The notes: a model not told the origin generated them from the sequence alone. A stretch of DNA of 64,000 bases from Pseudomonas taiwanensis (GCF_013393345.1 NZ_QJRF01000076.1:248001-312000), one strand, 5' to 3'. Shown: positions 1 through 11,771, counted from the first letter of the stretch. Translations and numbers: made by a program.

Positions 1-864
1 TCGATCCGCGTCCTGCAAGCAGTCGGAATCGACTACGCGCTGAATTACGTCAGCCGCTTCGGCTTCAACAAGGATGACTTGCCGCGCAATCTGTCCCTGG
101 CCCTCGGTACCGCCAACCTCACACCACTGGAGATCGCTGGCGGCTGGAGCACCTTCGCCAACGGCGGTTACAAGGTTCAGCCCTACTTGATCGAGCGCAT
201 CGAGAGCCGCGACGGCAAGACGCTGTTCGTTGCCAATCCTCCGCGGGTTCCGGAGGGGGAAGTGCAACCCACCGACGTGGCACAAGCCAATGCAGCGCCA
301 GACACCCTGCTTGCCTCTGCCGATGCAGCAGCACCTCAGAGCCAGGCTCCGGCCGTCGCCGAGCGCATCGTCGACCCGCGCACCACCTTCATCCTGAACA
401 GCATGCTGCAGGATGTGATCAAGCGCGGCACCGGTCGCCGCGCACTGTCCATGGGTCGCAGTGATATCGCCGGCAAGACCGGGACCACCAACGAGTCCAA
501 GGACAGTTGGTTCTCCGGCTACAACGCTGACTACGTCACTACGGTCTGGGTCGGCTTCGACCAGCCGGAGAGCCTGGGTCGCCACGAGTATGGCGGCACC
601 GTGGCACTGCCGATCTGGATGAACTACATGAGCAGCGCACTGAAAGACAAGCCGGCTCACGTCCAGTCCGAGCCTGCTGGCCTGCTGACCCTGCGCATCG
701 ACCCGCTCAGCGGTCGCGCCGCCAGCCCCGGCACGCCGGATGCGTTCTTCGAACTGTTCAAGAGCGAGGACACACCACCGCCCATGAGCGAACTCGAACC
801 CGGCCTGGCCATTCCAGGCAGCCCGCTGCCAGCCGACGAAGCCGCCCCCATCGACCTGTTCTGA
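1..864 (+). CDS. ponA: Penicillin-binding protein 1A, C-terminal part (5' end outside window)
   Basis: This is the 3' part of a class A PBP, a bifunctional inner-membrane glycosyltransferase/transpeptidase that polymerises and cross-links peptidoglycan. The frame is open from base 1, so the start, membrane anchor and glycosyltransferase domain lie upstream of the window. The visible part is the end of the transpeptidase domain: the KTGTT motif (KTG at 475-483) followed by a conserved WFSGY segment, then a Pro/Asp/Glu-rich tail. A low-complexity Ala/Pro/Gln stretch precedes the KTG region, as in Pseudomonas PBP1A. It is followed by a perfect hairpin shared with the convergent malic enzyme gene. 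Family membership is clear; the symbol (ponA or mrcA) rests on gene order with the malic enzyme. Confidence 0.93.
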   Translation, partial: SIRVLQAVGIDYALNYVSRFGFNKDDLPRNLSLALGTANLTPLEIAGGWSTFANGGYKVQPYLIERIESRDGKTLFVANPPRVPEGEVQPTDVAQANAAPDTLLASADAAAPQSQAPAVAERIVDPRTTFILNSMLQDVIKRGTGRRALSMGRSDIAGKTGTTNESKDSWFSGYNADYVTTVWVGFDQPESLGRHEYGGTVALPIWMNYMSSALKDKPAHVQSEPAGLLTLRIDPLSGRAASPGTPDAFFELFKSEDTPPPMSELEPGLAIPGSPLPADEAAPIDLF

Positions 865-881
865 GAACAAGGCCAATAAAA

Positions 882-908
882 AAGCCCCGCATTTGCGGGG
901 CTTCTTTT
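882..908. terminator. Bidirectional rho-independent terminator between ponA and maeB
   Basis: A perfect 9-bp stem (AAGCCCCGC / GCGGGGCTT) with loop ATTT is followed by CTTTTT on the + strand and preceded by an A-run that becomes a T-run on the other strand. It lies between two convergent genes and can serve both. Confidence 0.9.
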
Positions 909-918
909 TGGTCCGGAC

Positions 919-2187
919 TTAGCCGTTGAACACTTCGTCCACCGAGTTCAGCGGATAGTGCTTCGGATAAGGCAGGGTCGCTACGCCGGATTCGATGGCG
1001 GCCTTGGCCACAGCATCGGAAACGACGGTGATCAGACGCTTGTCCATGGGTTTCGGAATGATGTACTCACGGCCGAATTCCAGGGAGTCCACGCCGTAGG
1101 CGTCGCAGACGTCCTTCGGTACCGGCAGCTTGGCCAGATCGCGCAGGGCCAGGGCGGCGGCAATCTTCATCTCTTCGTTGATGCGAGTGGCGCGTACGTC
1201 CAGGGCACCGCGGAAGATGAAGGGGAAGCCCAGCACGTTGTTGACCTGGTTCGGGTAGTCGGAGCGACCGGTAGCCATGATCACGTCGTTGCGGGTCTCG
1301 TGAGCCAGTTCCGGCTTGATTTCCGGGTCCGGGTTGGAGCACGCGAAGACGATCGGGTTGGCCGCCATGCGCTTCAGGTCTTCCGGGCTCAGCAGGTTGG
1401 CGCCGGAGAGGCCGACGAACACGTCAGCGCCATCCAGGGCTTCGGACAGGGTGCGCTTGTCGGTTTCGTGGGCGAAGACGGCCTTGTACTGGTTCAGGTC
1501 GTCGCGACCGGCATGGACTACGCCCTTGCGGTCGATCATGAAGATGTTCTCGACCTTCGCGCCCATGCTAACCAGCAGCTTCATGCAGGAGATGGCGGCC
1601 GCACCGGCGCCGAGGCAGACGATTTTGGCTTCGGCCAGGCTCTTGCCGGCGATTTCCAGGGCGTTGAGCATGCCAGCGGCAGTCACGATGGCGGTGCCAT
1701 GCTGGTCATCGTGGAAGACCGGGATGTCGCACTGCTCGATCAGGGTGCGTTCGATCTCGAAGCACTCGGGTGCCTTGATGTCTTCGAGGTTGATGCCACC
1801 GAAAGTGATGGAGATGCGCTTGACGGTGTCGATGAAGGCCTGAGGGCTTTCAGCGTCAACTTCAATGTCGAATACGTCGATGCCAGCGAAACGCTTGAAC
1901 AGGACGCCCTTGCCTTCCATTACCGGCTTGGAGGCCAGCGGGCCGAGGTTGCCCAGGCCGAGGATTGCAGTGCCATCGGAAATGACCGCTACCAGATTGC
2001 CCTTGCCGGTGTACTTGAAGGCCAGCTCGGGATCACGCGCGATCTCGCGTACCGGCTCGGCGACGCCCGGGCTGTAGGCCAGCGACAGGTCGCGGGCGGT
2101 GGCGGTCGGCTTGGTCAGCTCGACGCTGAGTTTCCCGGGGCGGGGCTGGGCATGGTATTCGAGAGCGGCCGTTTTCAGATCAGACAT
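919..2187 (-). CDS. maeB: NADP-type malic enzyme, short form
   Basis: Malic enzyme oxidatively decarboxylates malate to pyruvate and supplies NADPH in the cytoplasm. The 422-aa product has the N-terminal malic domain ([11 protein letters not shown] segment near residue 35-45) and a Rossmann NAD(P) domain (VCLGAGAAA near the middle). It is the short form: the C-terminal phosphotransacetylase-like domain of the ~760-aa E. coli MaeB is absent, as is usual for the Pseudomonas enzyme. The start ATG has a weak GGAAA ribosome site upstream. It is convergent with ponA and separated from the divergently placed upstream gene by about 100 bp. Cofactor preference (NADP or NAD) is inferred from the family only. 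Confidence 0.9.
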   Translation of the reverse strand: MSDLKTAALEYHAQPRPGKLSVELTKPTATARDLSLAYSPGVAEPVREIARDPELAFKYTGKGNLVAVISDGTAILGLGNLGPLASKPVMEGKGVLFKRFAGIDVFDIEVDAESPQAFIDTVKRISITFGGINLEDIKAPECFEIERTLIEQCDIPVFHDDQHGTAIVTAAGMLNALEIAGKSLAEAKIVCLGAGAAAISCMKLLVSMGAKVENIFMIDRKGVVHAGRDDLNQYKAVFAHETDKRTLSEALDGADVFVGLSGANLLSPEDLKRMAANPIVFACSNPDPEIKPELAHETRNDVIMATGRSDYPNQVNNVLGFPFIFRGALDVRATRINEEMKIAAALALRDLAKLPVPKDVCDAYGVDSLEFGREYIIPKPMDKRLITVVSDAVAKAAIESGVATLPYPKHYPLNSVDEVFNG

Positions 2188-2286
2188 TTTGGCATTTCCG
2201 CTTTTGCTTGTGACAGACGTGACGGGCGAGCATACGCAAGATGCTGGGGGCTAACAAGACCGTTCAGTCACTCCACGTCAACCCCT

Positions 2287-3741
2287 CTAACGTACGACTT
2301 TTAGCCAGTCTCCGGGCTTTGGCTCGCCTATTGGATACAAATTATTAAGCAATCGGATACGATTTTCCAGATCCGCTTGAGGTCCTGGTAATTTGCTTTC
2401 CCGGGCCAGGCTGGCCACGGTCTGGCCGGCTTTCACCTGGATCAGATGGAGGCGTAGCGGCTGACCCAGGGCCAACTCCTCCTTCTTCATCGGACGGAAG
2501 CTACGAATCACCGAGAGGAACTTGTCATCTTGGCTTTCCAGGGACGCCTTGTTGCGGATCGCTCCCACGAAAAGATAAGCCTTGTCGTCCTTGTAGATCA
2601 CCGCCACACGTCGCGCAGGACTCCCCGCCAGCACAGCCGTGGCGCCCTGGAGGCCGGCCTGCTGCAGCGACTCCTCCATGGACAGGCGCTGACTACCAGC
2701 CTTCTGCCGCAGGTAGTCGGCGGGCGCCAAGCTGGGCTTGCTGCCATCCATGGTCATGGCGATGAAGGCCTGCTGGTCTGCGCTGTGGGTGATCACCGCA
2801 TCCGGACGATTGACCAGGCCCCAGCCATCAGGGAAGTGGAAGGTGAAGTCCAGTCCGGCGTGATAGAAGTCCTGCCCACGACGCACACCGGTTTCCGCCG
2901 AATCACCGAACGGCAGCCCCTCGAGATGCTTCAGGAAGACCTCCCGGTTCACCACCTGATTACTGCCAGCCAGCGACTTTGCCGGCCCTACGACCTGTTT
3001 CAGCCGGGTGTCGTTGTCCGGGTGGGTATCGAACAGCCCGTGATAGCCCGACGGCGGCGCCTCCTGCCCCTTGCGCTGCGCCTGGCTACGGGCAAATTCC
3101 TCCTGGTTCTTCAGAACTTTCACCACTTCGATCATGGCTTGCGGGTCATAGCCGCTGCGCGCCAAGTACTGGGCACCGAGGCCATCAGCCTCCAGCTCCA
3201 TGTCGCGACCATAGCCGCGCACGAAGGCAGTCCCCAGCACATTGGTCAGGTCACCGGCGGCGCCGACGCCAGTGCCGATGGCAACCGCCTGACCCAGGAT
3301 GTTCCAGGCGGTGGACTGGCTCTGCTGCTGCACGCTATGCCGGGCAGTAACGTGCCCCACCTCGTGCCCTAGCACAGCGGCGAGCTCCGCCTCCGAGTTC
3401 AGGTACGCCAGCAGGCCGCGATGGATATAGATGTAGCCACCCGGCAGGGCGAAGGCGTTGATATCCGGCGAATCGACCAATGTGAAGTGGTACGGGATGC
3501 CGCTGCGATGGCTGTGAGTGGCGACGCGCTGCCCGACCTCCTGCACATAAGCCTGCAGTTTCTGGTCGGCATAGGGCGGGTTCTGCTTGACGATTTCCTG
3601 GTTGTAGCGGCGACCGAGGTCCAGCTCCTGCTGCTCGCTCATCATCACGAAATTGGTCTTGCCGGTGGCAGGATTGACTGCACAGCCAGCCAGCAGGGAA
3701 GAAGCGAGAAGCAGCGCCATGACGAGCGCAGGGAATCTCAT
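2287..3741 (-). CDS. M48 family metalloprotease lipoprotein with LysM-like tail
   Basis: Predicted periplasmic zinc protease of the BepA/YfgC-like M48 group. The 484-aa product starts with a signal peptide ending in a lipobox (LLAGC, lipidated Cys20). The zinc site is HEVGH at residues 126-130 and the third ligand is in ELEAD near residue 182. The last ~55 residues (VKAGQTVASLARES... to PKPGDWLKVV) resemble a LysM-type binding module. The start codon overlaps the stop of the upstream nuclease gene by 4 nt, so the two are probably co-transcribed and translationally coupled. BepA-like proteases act in outer-membrane protein quality control; that role here is inference from the family. Confidence 0.87.
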   Translation of the reverse strand: MRFPALVMALLLASSLLAGCAVNPATGKTNFVMMSEQQELDLGRRYNQEIVKQNPPYADQKLQAYVQEVGQRVATHSHRSGIPYHFTLVDSPDINAFALPGGYIYIHRGLLAYLNSEAELAAVLGHEVGHVTARHSVQQQSQSTAWNILGQAVAIGTGVGAAGDLTNVLGTAFVRGYGRDMELEADGLGAQYLARSGYDPQAMIEVVKVLKNQEEFARSQAQRKGQEAPPSGYHGLFDTHPDNDTRLKQVVGPAKSLAGSNQVVNREVFLKHLEGLPFGDSAETGVRRGQDFYHAGLDFTFHFPDGWGLVNRPDAVITHSADQQAFIAMTMDGSKPSLAPADYLRQKAGSQRLSMEESLQQAGLQGATAVLAGSPARRVAVIYKDDKAYLFVGAIRNKASLESQDDKFLSVIRSFRPMKKEELALGQPLRLHLIQVKAGQTVASLARESKLPGPQADLENRIRLLNNLYPIGEPKPGDWLKVVR

Positions 3742-4538
3742 CGAATCACCTCGAGCATTCCATTGTGGGTAAGGGGGAGCATCCAGCGGGCACCCTTCGT
3801 ATTTACGCCGCCGCCGCGTGCACGGTCAATGACCCAACCTCTCGCCTCCACTCGCCTACCCACCAGCCGTTGCAGCGCGGCGGCATTGAACTGGTGCAGG
3901 TGCTTGAGGTTGATCCGCAGTACCAGAGGCCCCTCCAGTTCAAGCCAGATTCCACCCCGATTGCGCTCCACCCGGGCGACTCGCCCCTGCACCAGCGCGA
4001 ATCCGCTGCGGCGCAGTTGCCAGGACGTCTGCTGAGGCGACTGGCGCCAAAGCCCCCGCCCAGCGCGACGAGCCGATCGCTCAGCCAGCGCATGACAGTC
4101 ATTAAGGGCCGAATTGGGAGCGATGACGATACGAAACGCCAGTCCGTCAGTGAGCAGGAACTCTTCGAGATTGCGCCCGCGATCGTCATAGAGATGGGCC
4201 AGCGTTCGACCGTAGCGGTCCTTCGACTCGCGTCCCAGCCGAAGCGCAACGCGTCCGCCATTGGCTTGCACCAGCCCGGCGAGCCGTTGACGGGCGGCTC
4301 CGGAGTAAGGCTCAGCCGACCGCCCCTTGCGAGCCAACTCAGGCGCATTCAGACCGATCAGACGAACGCTTCGTCCATCAACCAGACGCAGCGTGTCCCC
4401 ATCGACGACTTGTCGGACTTGATAGGTAGGAAGCTTCCCGGGAACCGGGCAGGCGGCATGAAGGGAGAAACTCAGGAGCCAGAAAAAGAAAAAGGCGCCT
4501 GTCAGAGGCGCCTTTTTCGTCAGCGGGGACTTGGCCAT
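3738..4538 (-). CDS. Secreted thermonuclease-family (SNase) nuclease
   Basis: The 266-aa product has a signal-peptide-like N-terminus (phenylalanine-rich hydrophobic stretch ending LHAAC), then an SNase-fold domain with VVDGDTLRL, RLIGLNAPE and DRYGRTLAHLY, which carry the calcium-binding Asp and the catalytic Arg/Glu/Arg of staphylococcal nuclease. The last ~90 residues form a second beta-rich domain of unknown role. The chosen ATG at 4538 begins MAKSPLTKK; an in-frame start at 4670 would read through rpmE and is rejected. The first 19 codons contain the rpmE terminator hairpin and U-run, which encode KKAPLTGAF and the following phenylalanines. Expression may therefore depend on terminator read-through. 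The 3' end overlaps the M48 gene by 4 nt. Confidence 0.82.
   Translation of the reverse strand: MAKSPLTKKAPLTGAFFFFWLLSFSLHAACPVPGKLPTYQVRQVVDGDTLRLVDGRSVRLIGLNAPELARKGRSAEPYSGAARQRLAGLVQANGGRVALRLGRESKDRYGRTLAHLYDDRGRNLEEFLLTDGLAFRIVIAPNSALNDCHALAERSARRAGRGLWRQSPQQTSWQLRRSGFALVQGRVARVERNRGGIWLELEGPLVLRINLKHLHQFNAAALQRLVGRRVEARGWVIDRARGGGVNTKGARWMLPLTHNGMLEVIR
4481..4515 (-). terminator. rpmE terminator lying inside the nuclease start region
   Basis: A perfect 10-bp stem (AAAGGCGCCT / AGGCGCCTTT, loop GTCAG) ends on the minus strand in TTTTTCTTTTT, a textbook rho-independent terminator about 50 nt after the rpmE stop. It falls within codons 8-19 of the downstream nuclease gene. On the + strand the hairpin is also followed by CTTTTTCG. 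Confidence 0.85.
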
Positions 4539-4564
4539 CAGGCCTTCCCGGGCTGTATCGGCTC

Positions 4565-4777
4565 TTACTTGGCGCCGAATACGCCGAAACGCTGCTTGAA
4601 GCGATCGATACGGCCGCCGGTGTCCAGGACCTTCTGCTTGCCGGTGTAGAACGGGTGGCACTCGGAGCATACGTCGAGGCTGATGTTCTTGCCGAGGGTG
4701 GAGCGGGTCTTGATGACGTTGCCGCAGCTGCAGGTAGCTTCGATCGCGACGTACTCGGGATGGATTTCCGGTTTCAT
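4565..4777 (-). CDS. rpmE: 50S ribosomal protein L31, zinc-binding type
   Basis: A 70-aa L31 of the large ribosomal subunit. It starts MKPEIHPEY and keeps the four zinc-ribbon cysteines (C16, C18, C37, C40), so it is the C+ paralogue that is normally used under zinc sufficiency. The start is fixed by homology and by a GAGGAT ribosome site directly upstream. Longer in-frame extensions run into the priA promoter region and are not credible. It is divergent from priA and followed by a strong hairpin terminator. Confidence 0.96.
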   Translation of the reverse strand: MKPEIHPEYVAIEATCSCGNVIKTRSTLGKNISLDVCSECHPFYTGKQKVLDTGGRIDRFKQRFGVFGAK

Positions 4778-4943
4778 TGCTTGATCCTCAGGTCTGGCGT
4801 GCCGCCACCCGACCCTATGTCGAGTACCGCACGGAAACAGGCGGCGGATGATACCAGAGTGAGTGTGCGTTGCAACCTGCCGGCCGCGCCGGCTGTCGCG
4901 CTGCACCGTGCTAAGATCGCGCCTTTTCCGACAGGACCGCCGC

Positions 4944-7166
4944 TTGCCTGACGCCCCCATCTTGCGCCTCGCGCTGCCCTCCCCGCTGCGCCGCCTGTTC
5001 GACTACCGTGCGCCCGCCGGCGTACCCCGCGCTGCCTTGCAACCGGGCGTGCGCCTGCGGGTGCCATTCGGTCGCCGCGAGATTATTGGCGTGCTGGTGG
5101 AACTGGCCGAGAAAAGCGAGGTGCCGGCCGACAAGCTCAAGCCTGCACTGGAATTGCTGGACAGTCGCCCCCCGCTCCCACCGGCGCTGTTCAAGCTGTG
5201 CCTGTGGACCGCCCAGTATTACCAGCACAGCCTCGGCGACACCCTGAGCTGGGCACTGCCGGTGCTGCTGCGCCAGGGCGAACCCGCGGAAGCCCGCCAG
5301 GAGCGCTTCTGGCACGCGATGCCTGGCGCCAGCCTCGATGATCCACGCCTCGCCCGCGCCCCGCGCCAGCGCCAGGCCCTGGCCACGCTCGCGCAGCATC
5401 CCCACGGTGTTGCCCACCAGTTGCTCGCGCAATTGCAGCTGAACAAGGACAGCCTCGAAATCCTCCTGGAAAAGGGCCTCGCCCGGGTGGAAGTGCGCCG
5501 CCACGCGCCCAGCGAACGCCATGGCCCGCTGCTGGCGCAACCGGAGCTGCCGCTCAACCCCGAGCAACGCGCTGCCTTCGACGCCGTGCATGCCTCATTC
5601 GGCAGCTTCAACGCCCTGCTCCTGGCTGGCGTCACCGGCAGCGGCAAGACCGAGGTCTACCTGCAACTGATCCGCCAGACCCTCGAAGCAGGCAAACAGG
5701 CGCTGGTGCTGATCCCCGAGATCAACCTGGGCCCGCAGACCCTCGAACGCTTCTCCCGCCGCTTCAATGCGCGCATCGCCCTGCTGCACTCGGCGGTGAA
5801 CGACCGCGAACGGCTCGACGCCTGGCTGGCCGCCCGCGACGGCGAGGCCGATATCGTCATCGGCACGCGCTCGGCGCTGTTCACGCCACTGAAGAACCCG
5901 GGACTGATCATCATCGATGAGGAGCACGACGCCTCCTATAAACAGCAGGAAGGCCTGCGCTACCACGCTCGTGACCTCGCACTGGTGCGTGCCCGCCAGG
6001 AGAACATTCCGATCCTGCTGGGCTCGGCCACGCCCTCCCTGGAAAGCCTGCAGAACGCGCACGCCGGGCGCTATGGCCTATTACGCCTCACCCAGCGCGC
6101 GGGCGGTGCCAAGCAGCCGCGCTTCCTGCGGCTGGACGTGAAGAGCCTGCCGCTGGACTCCGGCATCTCGATGCCCCTGCAGCAGGCCATCGCCCAGACC
6201 CTGGCCGCCGGCCAGCAAGTGCTGGTGTTCCTCAACCGTCGCGGATTCGCCCCCACCCTGCTGTGCCATGACTGCGGCTGGATCAGCCAGTGCCCGCGCT
6301 GCGACGCGCGCATGACCCTGCACCAGCGCTACAACGAGCTGCGCTGCCACCATTGCGGCCACACCCAGCGCCAGCCGGCCTGCTGCCCCGACTGTGGCCG
6401 GGTCGACCTGCGCCCGGTTGGTGCCGGCACCGAGCGCGCCGAGGAACGCCTGGCGATCCTCTTTCCGAAGACGCAGGTGCTGCGTATCGACCGCGACAGC
6501 ACATCGCGCAAGGACGCCATGGACAAGCTGTTCGCCACCATCCAGCGCGGCGAGCCCTGCATCCTGGTCGGCACCCAGATGCTCGCCAAGGGTCACCACT
6601 TCCCCCGTGTGACCCTGGTGGCCATCCTCGATGCAGACGGCGGCCTGTTCTCCGCAGACTTCCGCGCCAGCGAACGCATGGCCCAGCTCATCGTCCAGGT
6701 CGCAGGCCGGGCCGGACGCGCCGAAGAGCCGGGCAAAGTAATCATCCAGACCCACCTGGCCGAGCATCCGCTGCTGGTGCAGCTCACCGAGCAAGGCTAT
6801 TTCGCCTTCGCCGAACAAGCCCTGTCCGAACGCCGCGCCGCCGGACTGCCGCCCTTCGCTCACCTGGCCCTGCTCCGCGCGGAAGCGCACAAGCCGGGGC
6901 AGGCGGAAGAATTCCTCGACAGCGCTTGCGGGGAAGCCGAACAACAACTGGCCGAGATGGGACTCAACAACGTCGAACTCCTTGGCCCCGTGCCCGCGCC
7001 CATGGAGCGCCGCGCGGGCCGCTATCGGGCGCAACTGCTGCTCCAGGCCAACGCCCGGGCGCCGCTGCACCGACTGCTGACGCCCTGGAGCCAGGCCCTG
7101 GAGCAACTCCCCGGCGGCCGTGCAGTGCGCTGGTCGCTGGATGTGGACCCCATCGATCTGTTCTAG
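4944..7166 (+). CDS. priA: Primosomal replication-restart helicase PriA (TTG start)
   Basis: PriA is a 3'-5' DNA helicase that recognises stalled or recombination forks and loads DnaB. The product from the TTG at 4944 is 740 aa and begins [18 protein letters not shown], matching the family N-terminus; an AGGA ribosome site lies 7 nt upstream, while the in-frame GTG at 4863 adds an unlikely 27-residue basic leader. Visible motifs: Walker [10 protein letters not shown], Walker B IDEEHD, and a cysteine-rich zinc cluster (CHDCG, CPRC, CHHC, CPDC) inserted between helicase motifs, then [10 protein letters not shown]. It is divergent from rpmE. A possible -10 (TAAGAT, 4912-4917) precedes it, without a convincing -35. 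Confidence 0.95.
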   Translation: MPDAPILRLALPSPLRRLFDYRAPAGVPRAALQPGVRLRVPFGRREIIGVLVELAEKSEVPADKLKPALELLDSRPPLPPALFKLCLWTAQYYQHSLGDTLSWALPVLLRQGEPAEARQERFWHAMPGASLDDPRLARAPRQRQALATLAQHPHGVAHQLLAQLQLNKDSLEILLEKGLARVEVRRHAPSERHGPLLAQPELPLNPEQRAAFDAVHASFGSFNALLLAGVTGSGKTEVYLQLIRQTLEAGKQALVLIPEINLGPQTLERFSRRFNARIALLHSAVNDRERLDAWLAARDGEADIVIGTRSALFTPLKNPGLIIIDEEHDASYKQQEGLRYHARDLALVRARQENIPILLGSATPSLESLQNAHAGRYGLLRLTQRAGGAKQPRFLRLDVKSLPLDSGISMPLQQAIAQTLAAGQQVLVFLNRRGFAPTLLCHDCGWISQCPRCDARMTLHQRYNELRCHHCGHTQRQPACCPDCGRVDLRPVGAGTERAEERLAILFPKTQVLRIDRDSTSRKDAMDKLFATIQRGEPCILVGTQMLAKGHHFPRVTLVAILDADGGLFSADFRASERMAQLIVQVAGRAGRAEEPGKVIIQTHLAEHPLLVQLTEQGYFAFAEQALSERRAAGLPPFAHLALLRAEAHKPGQAEEFLDSACGEAEQQLAEMGLNNVELLGPVPAPMERRAGRYRAQLLLQANARAPLHRLLTPWSQALEQLPGGRAVRWSLDVDPIDLF

Positions 7167-7224
7167 AACGACCACCCGGCCGATATTGCTCACTGGTCCT
7201 TGCAGGCCGCCGCTTAAAACTTGA

Positions 7225-9042
<1,818 letters not shown>

Positions 9043-9048
9043 CGGACT

Positions 9049-9765
9049 ATGGCGAAGAAAAAACCTGCACCCAAGCGCGGGGCCAGCCGCTACCAGGCGC
9101 CGGCCAAGAAACCGGTGCCCGGCTGGGTCTGGTTGGCCATCGGACTGGTCATCGGTGGCTTCGTGGTCTTCCTCAACCAGCTCGAACCCGGCCGCGACGA
9201 AGTGCGCCGGGCCAAGCCCGAGCAGGCCACGAACGGTGCCGCCAGCGGCAAGGCCAGCAGTGATGCCGGCAAGGTCCAGGCCAAGCCGGCGACGCCGCCA
9301 GCCCAGGAACCGGCAAAGCCGAAGTATGACTTCTACACCCTGCTGCCGGAGTCGGAAGTGATAGTGCCGCCGGAAGCGGTGCAGAAGGAGACGCCGGCCA
9401 CCCCGCCTGCGCAGAAACCGGTCACCCCGGAAGAAGCCGCCAAGATCGACGCAGCGCGCGCCCAGGCCGCCCTCAACGGCGAAACCCCGCCGCCCGCGCC
9501 GGTGGTGGCCAAAGCGCCGGTCACCAACCAGTTCTTCCTCCAGGCCGGTTCGTTCCGCAAGCGCGACGACGCGGACCGGGTGCGGGCGCAGATCATCCTC
9601 CTCGGGCAGAACGTCCAGGTGGAGTCCGGCACCGTGCGCGAGGAAACCTGGTACCGCGTACTGGTCGGCCCCTACGCCAACCGCGAGCAACTCGCCTCGG
9701 CGCAGAAGCAGCTGGCCGGCAGCGGTTTCAGCAACCTGCTGTTACAGCAGCGCCAGAGCCGTTGA
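9049..9765 (+). CDS. Membrane-anchored SPOR domain protein
   Basis: A 238-aa protein with a short basic cytoplasmic N-terminus, one membrane helix (about residues 27-46), a Pro/Ala/Lys-rich periplasmic linker, and a C-terminal SPOR domain (QFFLQAGSF ... TWYRVLVGPY ... LLLQQ). SPOR domains bind denuded glycan strands at the division site, and this architecture resembles FtsN-like or DedD-like proteins, although FtsN identity cannot be claimed. It follows argS by 6 nt. In Pseudomonas this gene is regularly found between argS and hslV. Confidence 0.88.
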   Translation: MAKKKPAPKRGASRYQAPAKKPVPGWVWLAIGLVIGGFVVFLNQLEPGRDEVRRAKPEQATNGAASGKASSDAGKVQAKPATPPAQEPAKPKYDFYTLLPESEVIVPPEAVQKETPATPPAQKPVTPEEAAKIDAARAQAALNGETPPPAPVVAKAPVTNQFFLQAGSFRKRDDADRVRAQIILLGQNVQVESGTVREETWYRVLVGPYANREQLASAQKQLAGSGFSNLLLQQRQSR

Positions 9766-9785
9766 GCTGTTGATTACCGCGCCCG

Positions 9786-9815
9786 GTTGAAAAGCCGGGC
9801 AAGGCCCCCCATCTG
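9786..9815 (+). promoter_or_regulatory. Sigma-32 (RpoH) heat-shock promoter of hslVU
   Basis: GTTGAA (9786-9791) and CCCCATCT (9808-9815) are separated by 16 nt. The downstream box matches the sigma-32 -10 consensus CCCCATNT exactly, and the upstream box differs from CTTGAA at one base. It lies 46 nt before the hslV start, which fits known RpoH control of hslVU in E. coli. A GAAA-loop hairpin (stem GCCCGGTT/AGCCGGGC, 9781-9800) overlaps the -35. Confidence 0.78.
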
Positions 9816-9861
9816 AGTTTCCATTCGGGCATTTCCGCCCCGCTGCGTGGAGACTCTCCCC

Positions 9862-10392
9862 TTGACCACCATCGTTTCAGTCCGCCGCAACGGCAAAGTC
9901 GTCATGGGCGGCGACGGCCAGGTTTCCCTCGGCAACACCGTCATGAAGAGCAACGCCCGCAAGGTCCGCCGTCTCTACCACGGTCAGGTCCTGGCCGGGT
10001 TCGCCGGTGCCACCGCCGATGCCTTCACCCTGTTCGAGCGCTTCGAAGGCCAGCTGGAAAAACACCAGGGCCACCTCGTCCGTGCCGCCGTCGAACTGGC
10101 CAAGGACTGGCGTACCGATCGCTCCCTGAGCCGCCTGGAAGCGATGCTCGCCGTGGCCAACAAGGATGCCTCGCTGATCATCACCGGCAATGGTGACGTG
10201 GTCGAACCCGAGCACGGCCTGATCGCCATGGGCTCCGGCGGCGGGTTTGCCCAGGCCGCCGCCATGGCGCTGCTGCAACACACCGAGCTGTCCGCCCGCG
10301 AAGTGGCCGAGACCGCCCTGAACATCGCCGGCTCCATCTGCGTGTTCACTAACCAGACCCTGACCATCGAGGAGCTGGACAGCGCCGAGTAA
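9862..10392 (+). CDS. hslV: ATP-dependent protease peptidase subunit HslV (TTG start)
   Basis: HslV is the proteasome-like threonine peptidase that forms dodecamers capped by HslU. The TTG start at 9862 places [10 protein letters not shown] directly after the initiator, so removal of Met exposes the catalytic Thr1; this decides the start. The GTG at 9847 would add five residues and bury the nucleophile, and it overlaps the likely ribosome site (GGAG at 9849-9852). The product is 176 aa with GDGQVSLG and the [10 protein letters not shown] segments of the family. It is the first gene of a heat-shock operon with hslU, 29 nt downstream. Confidence 0.95.
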   Translation: MTTIVSVRRNGKVVMGGDGQVSLGNTVMKSNARKVRRLYHGQVLAGFAGATADAFTLFERFEGQLEKHQGHLVRAAVELAKDWRTDRSLSRLEAMLAVANKDASLIITGNGDVVEPEHGLIAMGSGGGFAQAAAMALLQHTELSAREVAETALNIAGSICVFTNQTLTIEELDSAE

Positions 10393-10421
10393 GGCCGCCG
10401 TCCCGCATTGGAGCAACATTC

Positions 10422-11759
10422 ATGTCCATGACGCCCCGCGAAATCGTCCACGAACTCAACCGCCACATCGTGGGCCAGGATGACGCCAAGCGCGCCGTCG
10501 CCATTGCCCTGCGCAACCGCTGGCGCCGCATGCAGCTGCCGGCCGAGCTGCGCGCCGAGGTAACGCCGAAGAACATCCTGATGATCGGGCCGACCGGTGT
10601 CGGCAAGACCGAGATCGCCCGTCGCCTGGCCAAGCTGGCCAACGCGCCGTTCATCAAGGTAGAAGCCACCAAGTTCACCGAAGTGGGCTACGTCGGCCGC
10701 GACGTCGAGTCGATCATTCGCGACCTGGCCGATGCCGCCGTGAAGATGATGCGCGAGCAGGAAATGCACCGCGTGCGCTATCGCGCCGAAGATGCCGCCG
10801 AAGATCGCATTCTCGACGCCCTTCTGCCTCCGGCACGTACCGGCTTCGGCGACGAACAGCCGCGTGAGGATTCCAACACCCGCCAGCTGTTCCGCAAGCG
10901 TCTGCGCGAAGGCCAGCTGGACGACAAGGAAATCGATATCGAAGTGGCTGAGTCTCCGGCCGGCGTGGAAATCATGGCCCCGCCCGGCATGGAGGAAATG
11001 ACCAACCAGCTGCAGAACCTCTTCTCCAACCTTGGCAAGGGCAAGCGCAAGACCCGCAAGCTGAAGGTCAAGGAAGCGATGAAGCTGGTGCGCGACGAAG
11101 AAGCCGCGCGTCTGGTCAACGAGGAAGACCTGAAAGCCGCTGCGCTGGAAGCCGTGGAACAGAACGGCATCGTCTTCATCGATGAGATCGACAAGGTGGC
11201 CAAGCGTGGCAACGTGGGTGGCGCCGATGTCTCCCGCGAGGGCGTCCAGCGCGACCTGCTGCCGCTGATCGAAGGCTGCACCGTGAACACCAAGCTGGGC
11301 ATGGTGAAGACGGACCACATCCTGTTCATCGCCTCCGGTGCCTTCCACCTGTCCAAGCCCAGCGACCTGGTGCCGGAACTGCAAGGCCGACTGCCGATCC
11401 GCGTCGAACTCAAGGCGCTGTCGCCGGAAGACTTCGAGCGCATCCTCACCGAGCCCCATGCATCGCTGACCGAGCAATACAGTGCGCTGCTGAAGACAGA
11501 AGGCCTGAACATCGAGTTCGCCCCGGACGGCATCAAGCGTCTCGCCGAGATTGCCTGGCAGGTCAACGAAAAGACCGAGAACATCGGCGCCCGTCGCCTG
11601 CACACGCTGATCGAGCGCCTGCTCGAAGAGGTTTCCTTCAGTGCCGGCGATCTCGCCGCGCAACACGACGAGACGCCGATCCACATCGATGCCGCGTACG
11701 TGAACGGCCACCTCGGCGAGCTGGCCCAGGACGAAGACCTGTCGCGCTACATCCTCTGA
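10422..11759 (+). CDS. hslU: HslU, AAA+ unfoldase of the HslVU protease
   Basis: A 445-aa Clp/HSP100 ATPase that recognises, unfolds and feeds substrates to HslV. It has Walker [10 protein letters not shown], an inserted I-domain (roughly residues 110-230, charged), Walker B VFIDEIDK, a sensor region ending in [10 protein letters not shown], and the C-terminal DLSRYIL that docks into HslV. The GGAG ribosome site supports the ATG at 10422 (MSMTPREIV); the second ATG 6 nt later is an alternative. A strong hairpin follows the stop. Confidence 0.97.
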   Translation: MSMTPREIVHELNRHIVGQDDAKRAVAIALRNRWRRMQLPAELRAEVTPKNILMIGPTGVGKTEIARRLAKLANAPFIKVEATKFTEVGYVGRDVESIIRDLADAAVKMMREQEMHRVRYRAEDAAEDRILDALLPPARTGFGDEQPREDSNTRQLFRKRLREGQLDDKEIDIEVAESPAGVEIMAPPGMEEMTNQLQNLFSNLGKGKRKTRKLKVKEAMKLVRDEEAARLVNEEDLKAAALEAVEQNGIVFIDEIDKVAKRGNVGGADVSREGVQRDLLPLIEGCTVNTKLGMVKTDHILFIASGAFHLSKPSDLVPELQGRLPIRVELKALSPEDFERILTEPHASLTEQYSALLKTEGLNIEFAPDGIKRLAEIAWQVNEKTENIGARRLHTLIERLLEEVSFSAGDLAAQHDETPIHIDAAYVNGHLGELAQDEDLSRYIL

Positions 11760-11771
11760 CAGGTGCACACT

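Noticed and set aside
958-2304. 448-codon open frame opposite the malic enzyme gene
   Set aside because: Same reason: a shadow of maeB with no independent signals, and it crosses the maeB promoter region.
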